A program made the position numbers and the translations under genes. Shown here in pieces: positions 8,173 through 16,263 of a stretch of DNA of 64,000 nucleotides (positions are counted from its first letter, which is position 1; each line of letters begins with the position of its first letter). The DNA comes from Desulfobacteraceae bacterium (GTDB taxonomy: Bacteria; Desulfobacterota; Desulfobacteria; Desulfobacterales; Desulfosalsimonadaceae): positions 1 through 64,000 of the forward strand of contig QZKW01000013.1 of assembly GCA_003599885.1 (NCBI GenBank), given 5' to 3'. The notes beneath the pieces were generated by a model. The model saw nothing but the letters and a program-made list of their open reading frames with translations. It ran no database searches and was not told where the DNA came from.

Positions 8173-9063
8173 TCATTTACGTTCCCCCCGATACCTTATC
8201 AGCCCTTCCTGGGCCGTGGACGCCACCAGTCGGCCGTCCCTTGAGAAAATGCTGCCGAAATTAAGTCCTCTGGAACGTCCGGCGTTGGGGCTGCTGGTCG
8301 CGTAGAGCAGCCAGTCATCCATGCGAAAATCCCGGTGAAACCACATGCTGTGATCCAGGCTCGCCACCTGCATGTTCGGATCCCAGAACGTGGTGCCGTG
8401 GGGCCGCAGCGCAGTGGTGACCAGGCCGAAGTCGGACGCATAGGCCAGCATATATTTGTGGATCGAGAGAATATCGGGCATCTGGTGGATGGTTTTAAAC
8501 CATGCATACCGGACCGGCGCTTCTTTTTTCGGCGCAAAGGGATTGACGGGATTCACCTGCCGGATTTCAATGGGCTTGGTGCACAGGATCTGGTTCCGGA
8601 TGGACGGCGGAATTTTGTCGCTGACCTTGCGGGAAATTTCAAGGTCAGACATGAGCCCTTCCGGACCGGGGATGTTTTCAGGCATGACGTCCTGGTGATC
8701 AAAGCCTTCTTCTTCGAGTTGAAAAGACGCGGACATGGACAGTATGGCCCGGCCGTTCTGGATGGCGACGATGCGGCGTGTGGTGAAACTTTTGCCGTCC
8801 CGGATGCAGTCAACCTGATAGACGACAGGCTTTTTGGGATCGCCGGGACGCAGGAAATAGGCTTGAAGACTGTGAACGCCGCGGTCCGGGGCCACGGTCT
8901 GGGTGGCGGCGGACAGTGCCTGTCCCAGCACCTGGCCGCCGAACACATTGCCGAAACCCAGATCCTGGGAATCGCCACGAAAAAGATTCTCCTCGATTTT
9001 TTCAAGCTTTAACAGCCGGAGCAAATCATCCAGCACATTATCAATGATAGTGCATGTTTCCAT
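8173..9063 (-). CDS. tesB: Acyl-CoA thioesterase II
   Basis: A 296-residue double-hotdog thioesterase that hydrolyses acyl-CoA to free acid and CoA. The family signatures are present: GNVFGGQVLGQALSAA near the N-terminus, the HSLQAYFLRPGD block, and SLDHSMWFHRDFRMDDWLLY with the catalytic Asp near the C-terminus. Length matches E. coli TesB (about 286). The ATG at 9063 has GGGAGA seven bases upstream. It follows a TetR gene by 49 bases and is probably co-transcribed with it, which suggests control by an acyl-CoA or fatty acid signal. Its likely role is to release CoA when acyl-CoA accumulates. Confidence 0.92.
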   Translation of the reverse strand: METCTIIDNVLDDLLRLLKLEKIEENLFRGDSQDLGFGNVFGGQVLGQALSAATQTVAPDRGVHSLQAYFLRPGDPKKPVVYQVDCIRDGKSFTTRRIVAIQNGRAILSMSASFQLEEEGFDHQDVMPENIPGPEGLMSDLEISRKVSDKIPPSIRNQILCTKPIEIRQVNPVNPFAPKKEAPVRYAWFKTIHQMPDILSIHKYMLAYASDFGLVTTALRPHGTTFWDPNMQVASLDHSMWFHRDFRMDDWLLYATSSPNAGRSRGLNFGSIFSRDGRLVASTAQEGLIRYRGERK

Positions 9064-9112
9064 TTGGATCTCCCTGATTGGTTTGAATGTGCTGAAACAA
9101 AGCCGAAGGACC

Positions 9113-9730
9113 TTATTGCGGCGTATCTTCCCGCAGTAAAAAAGAATAAATCATTTCTGTCAGCTCATTCACAAGCCGTTTTTCTTCCATTTTGGGGCCG
9201 ATAAGCTTTGCGGTGTGGGCAACGCTTTCCACTGCATTGTGGATAACAAGGGCGGCAGCCTCCTGGTCCAGAGCGCGCATCCGGTGCTTGTTATTTTCAA
9301 GCAGGAACCGGATCTGGGTGACTTCCCGGTTTCGTTCCCGCTCATACACCCGGTTGATGTCCGGGTCCGAATACCGCAGGGCATGGGTCTGTCTGAGAAA
9401 CGTGGGCGCCAAATCATAGGCCTCGAAAACGTTGTTAATGATGAAACGGATGCCGTCGCGTCCCAGTTCATTGAGTGTGAAGTTTCCCATGTCTTTCCAT
9501 ATGGACAGGTAGGTCCGGTCCAGAAAATCTTCGAGTATTTCCAGAAGCAGGGTTTTTTTATTCTTAAAGTAGGAATAAAAACTGCCGATGGAGACCCCGG
9601 CTTTTTCGGCGATTTCCTTGGAATTGGTCCCATGGATGCCTTTTTGGGCGTATAAGTGAAAGGCCGCTTTGACAATGAGGTGTTTGGTCTGGATGCTGCG
9701 CTGTTGTTTGGGGGTTCGTACAGAACTCAT
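9113..9730 (-). CDS. TetR/AcrR family regulator
   Basis: About 205 residues. The N-terminal DNA-binding domain reads GIHGTNSKEIAEKAGVSIGS followed by FYSYFKNKKTLLLEIL, a textbook TetR helix-turn-helix; the C-terminal half is the helical ligand domain. I prefer the ATG at 9730 because AAGGA lies six bases before it; a second ATG at 9736 is directly adjacent to AAGGA. It is divergent from the alcohol dehydrogenase at 9980 and upstream of tesB. The dyad ATATGAA-N6-TTCATAT inside the dehydrogenase promoter is a good candidate for its operator. Confidence 0.88.
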   Translation of the reverse strand: MSSVRTPKQQRSIQTKHLIVKAAFHLYAQKGIHGTNSKEIAEKAGVSIGSFYSYFKNKKTLLLEILEDFLDRTYLSIWKDMGNFTLNELGRDGIRFIINNVFEAYDLAPTFLRQTHALRYSDPDINRVYERERNREVTQIRFLLENNKHRMRALDQEAAALVIHNAVESVAHTAKLIGPKMEEKRLVNELTEMIYSFLLREDTPQ

Positions 9731-9853
9731 AGTCATTCCTTTTTTTTTGTGTTCAATATACGGTTCCCAAAGTTGGCTGTCAATAATAAATAAAATGATT
9801 AAAGATCACCTTTATCGAAATAACATATTGTTTTTTTTGTATGATAATTTATA

Positions 9854-9882
9854 TTGACAATATGAACCTTTATTCATATATT
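9854..9882 (+). promoter_or_regulatory. Promoter of the dehydrogenase/ThDP-enzyme operon
   Basis: TTGACA (9854-9859), a 17-base spacer, then TATATT (9877-9882), eleven of twelve consensus matches. The predicted start near 9889 leaves a 90-base leader before the ATG at 9980. Confidence 0.6.
9860..9879. promoter_or_regulatory. Candidate TetR operator within the promoter
   Basis: A perfect seven-base dyad, ATATGAA and TTCATAT, with a six-base centre. It fills the spacer between -35 and -10 and extends into the -10, the place where a TetR repressor would block RNA polymerase. The adjacent divergent gene is a TetR regulator. Confidence 0.45.
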
Positions 9883-9979
9883 GCCTCTATTCATTGCGAT
9901 TTGATCGTCTCTTTCCCGAATAGTGTCTGTTTCAGATCCGGCCCATGCATTTATATAACCATCTTGGCGTGGAGGAAGC

Positions 9980-11200
9980 ATGAAAGCCTTACAGTTCAAC
10001 GTGACCCCGCCCCGTTTTGTTGCCGCCAAAGCCCTTGGGGCCGTATTCGGCAAGCGGGTATTTTACCGGGGGGCTGTCAGGACGGTCCAGCTTGTGGACA
10101 TTCCGGAACCGGAATTGCCATCGCCGGACTGGGTCAAAATCAAAACCATTTACTGCGGTTTCTGCGGCAGCGACCTGAATTTAATCCTTTTACACGATTC
10201 CCCCACCGCCTCTCCCTTTACCTCTTTTCCCTGCGTGACCGGACATGAAATTGTCGGTGAAATTTCAGGAATCGGGCCAGGGGCGGAAGGGTTTAAACAA
10301 GGAGACCTCGTGACCATCAACCCCGCTCTGGGGTGCGAAGCCAGAGACATCTCGCCGGTTTGTCCGAGCTGCCGGGCCGGGAGGGCGAGCTGTGAAAATT
10401 CCGCCAAAGGAAATCTTCCGCCGGGCATGTTCACCGGCATCAACAAATGGATTAACGGGGGCTTTGCGCCGTATCTCACGGCCCATAAAAGCCAGTTGTT
10501 TAAAGTGCCGGACGGAATGCCGCCCGAAGCGGCCGTCATGACCGAACCCGTTGCTGTCGCGTTGCAGGCCGTGTTTGACAACCTGCCGGAAATTAATGAC
10601 AAAATTCTCGTAATCGGCGGCGGGGTGATCGGCAATTTAATCATTCAGTCGCTAAGGGCGCTGGTCCCCGGATGTCACATTTCCGTCATTGAGCCGTCGG
10701 CATTTGCCGCCGATCTGGCGAAAGCCGCAGGGGCCAATGAGGTGGTTCCGTCAAAGGATGTGTTTGCCCAAACCGCTCGAATCACCAACGCAACCGCATA
10801 TAAACCCATGATCGGCATGAAAATTCTCATGGGCGGTTTTCACCGGATTTTTGATACGGTCGCGTCCGCTTCCACTTTGAAACTTTCCATGCGCCTGCTG
10901 GCAGGCAGGGGAACCTTAAGCGTTGTGGGTATCGGCGGTGATGTGAAACTGGATCTCACGCCTTTATGGCTGAAACTCCAGACGGTGAAAGGCGTCTACG
11001 GTTATGGGCGGCAATCTTTTAACGGCAAAGATCCGCATGTATTTGATATTGCGCTGGACTTGATGTCACAGGGAAAAATACATGTTGAAAGGCTGGTGAC
11101 CCACCGCTTTCCCATAGAAGATTATGAGCAGATGATTGAGGTCAATTTAAACAAGGGGAAGAACGGGGCGATGAAGACGGTGATGGAATTCGCTCATTAA
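9980..11200 (+). CDS. Zinc-dependent alcohol dehydrogenase (MDR family)
   Basis: A 406-residue medium-chain dehydrogenase/reductase. YCGFCGSDLN holds the catalytic-zinc Cys, TGHEIVGEISGIG the His/Glu region, and CPSCRAGRASCEN the structural-zinc cysteines. The Rossmann motif VIGGGVIGNLI follows. It oxidises or reduces an alcohol/carbonyl pair with NAD(P). It is about 50 residues longer than typical family members, mostly at the N-terminus and around residues 110-150. GGAGG lies five bases before the ATG. It is followed 24 bases later by an SCP2-like protein and then a ThDP enzyme, so the three probably act on one lipophilic or acyl substrate; the identity is unknown. Confidence 0.85.
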   Translation: MKALQFNVTPPRFVAAKALGAVFGKRVFYRGAVRTVQLVDIPEPELPSPDWVKIKTIYCGFCGSDLNLILLHDSPTASPFTSFPCVTGHEIVGEISGIGPGAEGFKQGDLVTINPALGCEARDISPVCPSCRAGRASCENSAKGNLPPGMFTGINKWINGGFAPYLTAHKSQLFKVPDGMPPEAAVMTEPVAVALQAVFDNLPEINDKILVIGGGVIGNLIIQSLRALVPGCHISVIEPSAFAADLAKAAGANEVVPSKDVFAQTARITNATAYKPMIGMKILMGGFHRIFDTVASASTLKLSMRLLAGRGTLSVVGIGGDVKLDLTPLWLKLQTVKGVYGYGRQSFNGKDPHVFDIALDLMSQGKIHVERLVTHRFPIEDYEQMIEVNLNKGKNGAMKTVMEFAH

Positions 11201-11224
11201 TATTATGATTTTATGGAGGATAAA

Positions 11225-11581
11225 ATGAAATTTTCGGCGCTTCTTTTCGTTTTGTATAGTGTTTTGAAAATCGCGTCTTACACTAATTCCGCCTTTAAAA
11301 AATATATCGGCAAGGTCAGCGCAAAGGTCCTAATCAAGACGGAAGACGGCGAGCGGGCCCGGATGTTTATATTTGATAAGGGTAAAGTGTCTTCGTTTAC
11401 GGGGGACCAGAAAAAATTTGACGTGGCCCTGGTCTGGAAGGATGCGGATACCGCATTTTCGGTGATGTCCAGTAAAAAGAAGGATGCGTCTTTTAACGCG
11501 GCTGCCGAAGGAAAATTAAAAGTGCTGGGCATGAGCGTATATGCCCAGTGGTTCGAGGACGGGATCAAACTGGTGATGTAG
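11225..11581 (+). CDS. SCP2-like lipid-binding protein
   Basis: A 118-residue protein resembling the SCP2 sterol-carrier fold: VSAKVLIKTEDGERARMFIF, then SSFTGDQKKFDVALVWKDAD and AAAEGKLKVLGMSVYAQWFE, the beta-sheet and terminal helix pattern of that domain. The N-terminus is hydrophobic (MKFSALLFVLYSVLKIASYT), so it may be membrane-associated. The ATG at 11225 is chosen over the frame opening at 11213 because GGAGG lies just before it. It sits between a dehydrogenase and a ThDP enzyme and may present a hydrophobic substrate to them (inference). Confidence 0.65.
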   Translation: MKFSALLFVLYSVLKIASYTNSAFKKYIGKVSAKVLIKTEDGERARMFIFDKGKVSSFTGDQKKFDVALVWKDADTAFSVMSSKKKDASFNAAAEGKLKVLGMSVYAQWFEDGIKLVM

Positions 11582-11652
11582 GGAATAAGGCTGTAGGCTA
11601 TAGCCTCAACCGCTACAGTCTAAATCGCTATTTTACAAAAAAGGAGAATATT

Positions 11653-13320
11653 ATGTCGCAGATTTCCGGGGGGCATCTTGTCGCCAAATATTTAAAGGAA
11701 GTAGAGCGCGTCGGCATTGTCTTTACGATTTCCGGGGGCCATATTGAAAACATTCTGGATGGCTTGACCCAGTACCAGATCCGGACCATTGACGTTCGCC
11801 ATGAGCAGGCGGCAGCCATGATGGCCCACGCTTATTCGATTTACAACAACATGCCCGGCGTCTGTCTGGTGACCGCAGGCCCCGGTTTCACCAACGCCCT
11901 CACCGGCATTGCCAACGCCTATCTCGACAATGTGGCGCTGGTGGTTCTCTGCGGCCGCCACCCGCTGCGGGATGACCTCACCGGTGCGCTTCAGGAAATG
12001 AACCAGATCGACATGGTCAAGCCGGTCACCAAATGGTGCGCCACCTGCTATGACATCAAGCGTATTCCGGAATACCTGTCTATCGCGTTCCGGCAGGCGA
12101 CCATGGGTCGGCCCGGCCCGGTGTTTCTGGAACTGCCGCCGGACATTCTGTTCGTCTCAACAGATGAAAAATCCGTTGCCCTGCCGGTCCGTAGAATCCA
12201 TAAAACATATGTCCAGCCGGACCCGTCGGAACTGGAAGCAGCGGCCCGGATCATCAACAGCGCCAAACGCCCCCTGTTCATCGGCGGCAGCGGGGTGCGC
12301 ATGAGCGGGAGCGGGGATGCGCTGGCACAGTTTATCGATAAAACCGGGTTCCCTTTTGCGCTCTTAAACAATGGCCGGGGCGCGCTGCCGGACAATCATC
12401 CCCTGTGCATCAATGACGGCGGATTCACCGGCATCATGACCGGTGCGCCTCAGGCGGACGTGATTATTGCCGCCGGTATCCGGTTCAACTGGGTGATGCA
12501 GGCCACCAAATTGTTTCCGGATGCCAAAGTGGTCCGCATCGACATCGAACCCCATGAAATCGACCGCAACCGGGCATCGGATGTGGGCCTTGCGGGAGAT
12601 TGCGGGCTGGTGCTGAGCAAACTTTTACCGCTGGTGGAAAAACAGGACCACGGTGAATGGGCGTCAAAATTGAAGAATGCGTATGCGGCGTTTCTGATCA
12701 CCGAGCAGGAACAGCGGAAAAATCCGTCCGATCCCATTCATCCCAACCGGCTGGTGGCGAAAATCATGGAGGTTTTCGGCGAGGACGCCTATTACGTGGC
12801 GGACGGCGGGGACACGAGCTATTACGGGCTGGCCGGTTTTTCATCCGCCCATCAGGCCGGGGTGCTGATACCCGCCGGCGCGCTTTTGGGATGTCTGGGG
12901 ACCGGCATTCCCTTTGCCATTGCAGGCAAATTGTCCCATCCGGACAAACCCGTGATTGTCCTAAACGGGGACGGATCTTTCGGGTTCAACAGTATGGAAT
13001 TTGACACGGCGGTGAGACACAACATCCCCATCATCTGTGTGGTCAACAATGACTGTGCCTGGGGCATGATCAAGCATTCACAGGGAATGAGTCTGGGCAA
13101 GGACCGGACCACCTGTGCGGAACTGGGCATGCGGCATTATGAAAAAATGGTGGAAGGGCTGGGCGGATACGGGGAGCTGGTCACCGAGGACGCGGACATT
13201 GTTCCGGCCATCCAGCGATCTGTGGCATCCGGAAAACCGGCGTGCATCAATGTCGTCACCGACCCCACCGTCACCAGCCCGGCCACCGTGATGTTCTATC
13301 AGAATTTCGCGGCGATTTAA
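11653..13320 (+). CDS. Thiamine-diphosphate enzyme, acetolactate synthase / 2-hydroxyacyl-CoA lyase-like
   Basis: A 555-residue ThDP enzyme with the three-domain layout of the acetohydroxyacid synthase superfamily. The catalytic Glu51 is in DVRHEQAAAM, the central Rossmann-like domain spans about residues 190-330, and the C-terminal ThDP site reads LNGDGSFGFNSMEFDTA (GDG at 439-441) followed by VVNNDCAWG. No regulatory subunit gene is adjacent, so biosynthetic acetolactate synthase is unlikely; a lyase or decarboxylase acting on a 2-hydroxyacyl or 2-oxo substrate fits the nearby dehydrogenase and lipid-binding protein. The true start is the ATG at 11653, with AAGGAG just upstream; the open frame extends further left without a good start. 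Confidence 0.82.
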   Translation: MSQISGGHLVAKYLKEVERVGIVFTISGGHIENILDGLTQYQIRTIDVRHEQAAAMMAHAYSIYNNMPGVCLVTAGPGFTNALTGIANAYLDNVALVVLCGRHPLRDDLTGALQEMNQIDMVKPVTKWCATCYDIKRIPEYLSIAFRQATMGRPGPVFLELPPDILFVSTDEKSVALPVRRIHKTYVQPDPSELEAAARIINSAKRPLFIGGSGVRMSGSGDALAQFIDKTGFPFALLNNGRGALPDNHPLCINDGGFTGIMTGAPQADVIIAAGIRFNWVMQATKLFPDAKVVRIDIEPHEIDRNRASDVGLAGDCGLVLSKLLPLVEKQDHGEWASKLKNAYAAFLITEQEQRKNPSDPIHPNRLVAKIMEVFGEDAYYVADGGDTSYYGLAGFSSAHQAGVLIPAGALLGCLGTGIPFAIAGKLSHPDKPVIVLNGDGSFGFNSMEFDTAVRHNIPIICVVNNDCAWGMIKHSQGMSLGKDRTTCAELGMRHYEKMVEGLGGYGELVTEDADIVPAIQRSVASGKPACINVVTDPTVTSPATVMFYQNFAAI

Positions 13321-13813
13321 TTTAATAGAGTGAATCCCAATGGACTTTCGGTCCCATCGCCCGGGGTGGCGGCGGTTGCCACTACTCCGGGTTTCAGTGG
13401 GATAGTGTTTTATTTTTCACCGCGAAAGAACACAAGGAGCGCGAAAGAAAAATAAGTTTATGTTTTTTTAAAATAAACAGGTTCTTTTTTAATGGCCTTT
13501 GCGATCTCTTGCGATGAATATGAACCACGGGAAACCGTCCGTCCGGGACACAGCACGATGGGCCAAAGATTCTCAGCAGCTTCTGCTCCCTGATTAAAAA
13601 CAACCTGCCCGGAAATCACTCCATCCGATTTGGTCGGGCTTCTTTCCCGTCAAAGTTCCAACTCTATTTTATTCCAAAGGCTTAAAATAATAAGAAGTTT
13701 ATGAATTACCTGGTTTATCCGGATTGACATTGACAGATAAATTCAATATGTTGATTCAGCAAGCAGCTTCCGGTTTTTCCCTTTACAATGGTTTAGACAT
13801 GAAGGCTTAAACA
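13321..13813. other. Intergenic region between ThDP enzyme and TonB receptor
   Basis: Contains the palindromic element at 13413-13519 and, just after the ThDP stop, a GC-rich imperfect hairpin around 13357-13390 without a T-tract. The remainder to 13813 shows no open frame worth calling and no clear Fur- or cobalamin-type signal. Confidence 0.5.
13413..13519. repeat. Palindromic dispersed element, copy A
   Basis: About 107 bases whose ends are inverted: CACCGCGAAAGAACAC at the left and, in complement, ATTCATCGCAAGAGATCGC at the right, around a T/A-rich centre. A clearly related copy occurs at 27463-27559. The layout suggests a non-coding hairpin-forming repeat family or MITE-like unit. Confidence 0.6.
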
Positions 13814-15787
13814 GTGCCGATGAACGGGAAAAAAATTAATCCCCGAATCCTGATTATTCAATTCATTTTGTTTGTCTTTTTTTTTCTTTCACTACCTGCC
13901 TGGTCTCAGAACCTTGATGATTTGATGTCTCTTTCCATTGAAGAATTAATCGATGTTGAAGTCGTATCCGTTTCCCGCCTGCCTGAAAAACCGTTTACCG
14001 CGCCGGCCGCGGTTTCCGTGATCACCCAGGAAGATATCCCCCGGTCCGGCTATACCAGTATTGCGGAAATTCTTCGAATGGTTCCCGGCCTGGAAGTCGC
14101 TCAGATTGACGGAAATAAATTCGCCATTTCATCAAGGGGATTCAACGGCAGATACGCGAATAAACTCCTGGTCCAGATGGACGGCCGGACCCTGTATTCT
14201 TCTCTTCACTCCGGCGTTTACTGGGAAGTCCAGGATTATCTTCTTCAGGACATTGAAAGGATCGAGATTGTTCGGGGTCCCGGCGCAACGCTATGGGGAG
14301 TGAATGCGGTAAACGGGATTATCAATATTGTTACCAAAAGTTCAAAAGACACGCAGGGCGGCTATGCGGATGCCGCATACGGGAACAAGGTCCAGTTTGG
14401 AGACCTCCGGTATGGCGGCGCAGCGGGAGAAAATTTTACTTACCGGATCTATGGAAAATACGTGAACAGGGACCCGCAATTAAATGTCCTTGAGGAAGAC
14501 GCCCATGATGGAAGTGAAATCCCCCAGGGCGGTTTCCGGTGTGACTGGGACCTTACAGAAAAAGAGTCGCTGCGGGTGTCGGGAGATTATTACAATGGAA
14601 ACCTCGACCAGGATTATACAACAGCATCAGCCGGAGGCCTCAAAATAGAAGGTGTCGATACGGATGTTACAGGCTGCAATACACTTCTGAACTATGACCG
14701 CCAGATGTCGGCGACTTCAAACCTGAGCCTCAATCTTTATTATGACCGGACGGAACGTGATGATATCAAGCTGGAAGACAGGAGCGATATTTTTGACGTT
14801 GATTTTCAGCACAGCTTCAGGCTTTGCCCGAGAAATGATTTTATCTGGGGGGTGGGATACCGCCACATTGAAGAAAGAACTCAAAAAGTAAGTCAGACGG
14901 AATTTTTGCCCAGCGACCCTGACCTTGATTCAACCAGCGGTTTTTTACAGGATAAAATCACCCTGATGCCTGATTTTTTGTTTTTAACCCTTGGGACTAA
15001 AATTGAGAACAATTTCTATACAAATGTTGAATACCAGCCCAATGCCAGAATCCTCCTGACGCCGGATGAGCACCAGTCCGTTTGGGGTTCAGTGGCCAGG
15101 GCTGTCAGAACGCCGTCCATTCTTGAAGATTCCATTTTGATATCCATCCCCGCGGGTCCGGATACGATTACCGTGCTTGAAGGGAATAACGATATGGATT
15201 CCGAATCCCTGATCGCGTATGAACTCGGATACCGGATCCGGCCGGTTCATTCAGTAACCTTTGATATCGCTGGATTTTTCAACGATTATGATCAATTGGC
15301 GAGCAATGAAATAATTGACGATACGCCGACGTTCGGCAACCGGTTCGCAGGTGAAACATATGGCGGTGAGATCGCAGCAAACTGGGTTCTCTCTGAAAGT
15401 ATGAAATTCATCGCCTGGTATTCCTATCTAGACGGCCACATCAAAGACAAAGATAGCAATGAAAAATCGTCTGCGGACACATTGCCCCGGAATCAGGTTA
15501 ATCTGAGGTCTTATTTCAACCTGCCAAAAAATTTCACCTTTGATACCTCTTTTTATTATGTGGACGACAACAAAAGCGGTACCCGAAAAATATCGGAATA
15601 TTATCGCTTTGATGCACGGGTGGGCTGGCGGCCGGCGCCGAATCTTGAATTCTCCATTGCCGGGCAGAACCTGCTGGTCTACCAGGATGGCGGTTTTGTG
15701 GGCGAACATCAGGAATACATCACCTTAAAGCCCGACAGCGGGCTCGTCGAGCGGTCCGTGTATGCAAAAGTGGCGTTTACCTGGTAG
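13814..15787 (+). CDS. TonB-dependent outer membrane receptor
   Basis: A 657-residue receptor for energised uptake across the outer membrane. It has a signal peptide (IIQFILFVFFFLSLPAWSQ), a plug domain opening with VVSVSRLPEKPFTAPAAVSV and continuing through RGFNGRYANKLLVQMDGRTL and IERIEIVRGPGATLWGVNAV, then a beta-barrel ending in an aromatic residue (YAKVAFTW), as outer membrane proteins do. Start codon is GTG at 13814; an in-frame ATG lies at 13820. No TonB, ExbBD or ABC transporter is adjacent, and no substrate-specific feature is visible, so the ligand is unknown. The plug and barrel resemble the smaller vitamin/siderophore receptor type. Confidence 0.9.
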   Translation: MPMNGKKINPRILIIQFILFVFFFLSLPAWSQNLDDLMSLSIEELIDVEVVSVSRLPEKPFTAPAAVSVITQEDIPRSGYTSIAEILRMVPGLEVAQIDGNKFAISSRGFNGRYANKLLVQMDGRTLYSSLHSGVYWEVQDYLLQDIERIEIVRGPGATLWGVNAVNGIINIVTKSSKDTQGGYADAAYGNKVQFGDLRYGGAAGENFTYRIYGKYVNRDPQLNVLEEDAHDGSEIPQGGFRCDWDLTEKESLRVSGDYYNGNLDQDYTTASAGGLKIEGVDTDVTGCNTLLNYDRQMSATSNLSLNLYYDRTERDDIKLEDRSDIFDVDFQHSFRLCPRNDFIWGVGYRHIEERTQKVSQTEFLPSDPDLDSTSGFLQDKITLMPDFLFLTLGTKIENNFYTNVEYQPNARILLTPDEHQSVWGSVARAVRTPSILEDSILISIPAGPDTITVLEGNNDMDSESLIAYELGYRIRPVHSVTFDIAGFFNDYDQLASNEIIDDTPTFGNRFAGETYGGEIAANWVLSESMKFIAWYSYLDGHIKDKDSNEKSSADTLPRNQVNLRSYFNLPKNFTFDTSFYYVDDNKSGTRKISEYYRFDARVGWRPAPNLEFSIAGQNLLVYQDGGFVGEHQEYITLKPDSGLVERSVYAKVAFTW

Positions 15788-16263
15788 TCCCTCGTCTGAT
15801 AGGGATGATCCGCCTGATATTGTCCCCCACTCCCTGAGAAAGTAAGCCATAATGCAGGATAAGAAAAAGAAGGCGCCAAGAAATAGCTATGCGGCATCAT
15901 GCCTCAACGGCGAAAAAGAGCGCTCTGGTATGTCCCGCAGAAAGTTTCTATACTGCCTTGAGAACGCCAATAGTTGATGTTTCAAAATAGACCGTGATCG
16001 GTCCTATACCCCTTGAAACCTGGTTGGCTTTTCTTTTAAACCCCCGGGACCGTTCCGGTTCCTGAATCAGGCTTTTGTTTCCAGGATATGGTCAACGCCG
16101 GCCACATTAGATATTTCAATGGTATTTTTTCCAACGGTTCAATAAGATCAACGGATTTGAAAAGGTTCCCGGAAACCGCTTCCCTGTCATTATGGTTTGT
16201 ATTGCGGACAGGCATTTCTGATGAAGGAAATGATAACAGAAAATTGCAAAGAAAGCCCAACAA
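15788..16263. other. Intergenic with decayed minus-strand coding fragment
   Basis: No intact gene. The minus strand at 16067-16200 looks like the degraded end of a protein gene (see separate entry). The rest shows nothing recognisable. Confidence 0.45.
16067..16200 (-). pseudogene. Possible frameshifted 3' end of a gene
   Basis: One frame reads SGNLFKSVDLIEPLEK. After adding one A to a run of six (16125-16130) it continues NTIEISNVAGVDHILETKA and stops, which looks like a natural protein C-terminus. The family is not recognised. The upstream part cannot be followed with confidence, and the fragment lies against the start of the opposite-strand gene. Confidence 0.25.

Noticed and set aside
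8151-8174. CRISPR-like repeat
   Set aside because: Three tandem heptamers without spacers are a simple short tandem repeat.
11548-11652. Extension of the ThDP enzyme by 35 residues
   Set aside because: Overlaps the previous gene's end, contains a tandem SLNRYSLNRY artefact, and the ATG at 11653 has a good ribosome-binding site and the correct family N-terminus.
13357-13390. Terminator after the ThDP enzyme gene
   Set aside because: The GC-rich hairpin has several mismatches and no T-tract, so it is only mentioned within the intergenic entry.
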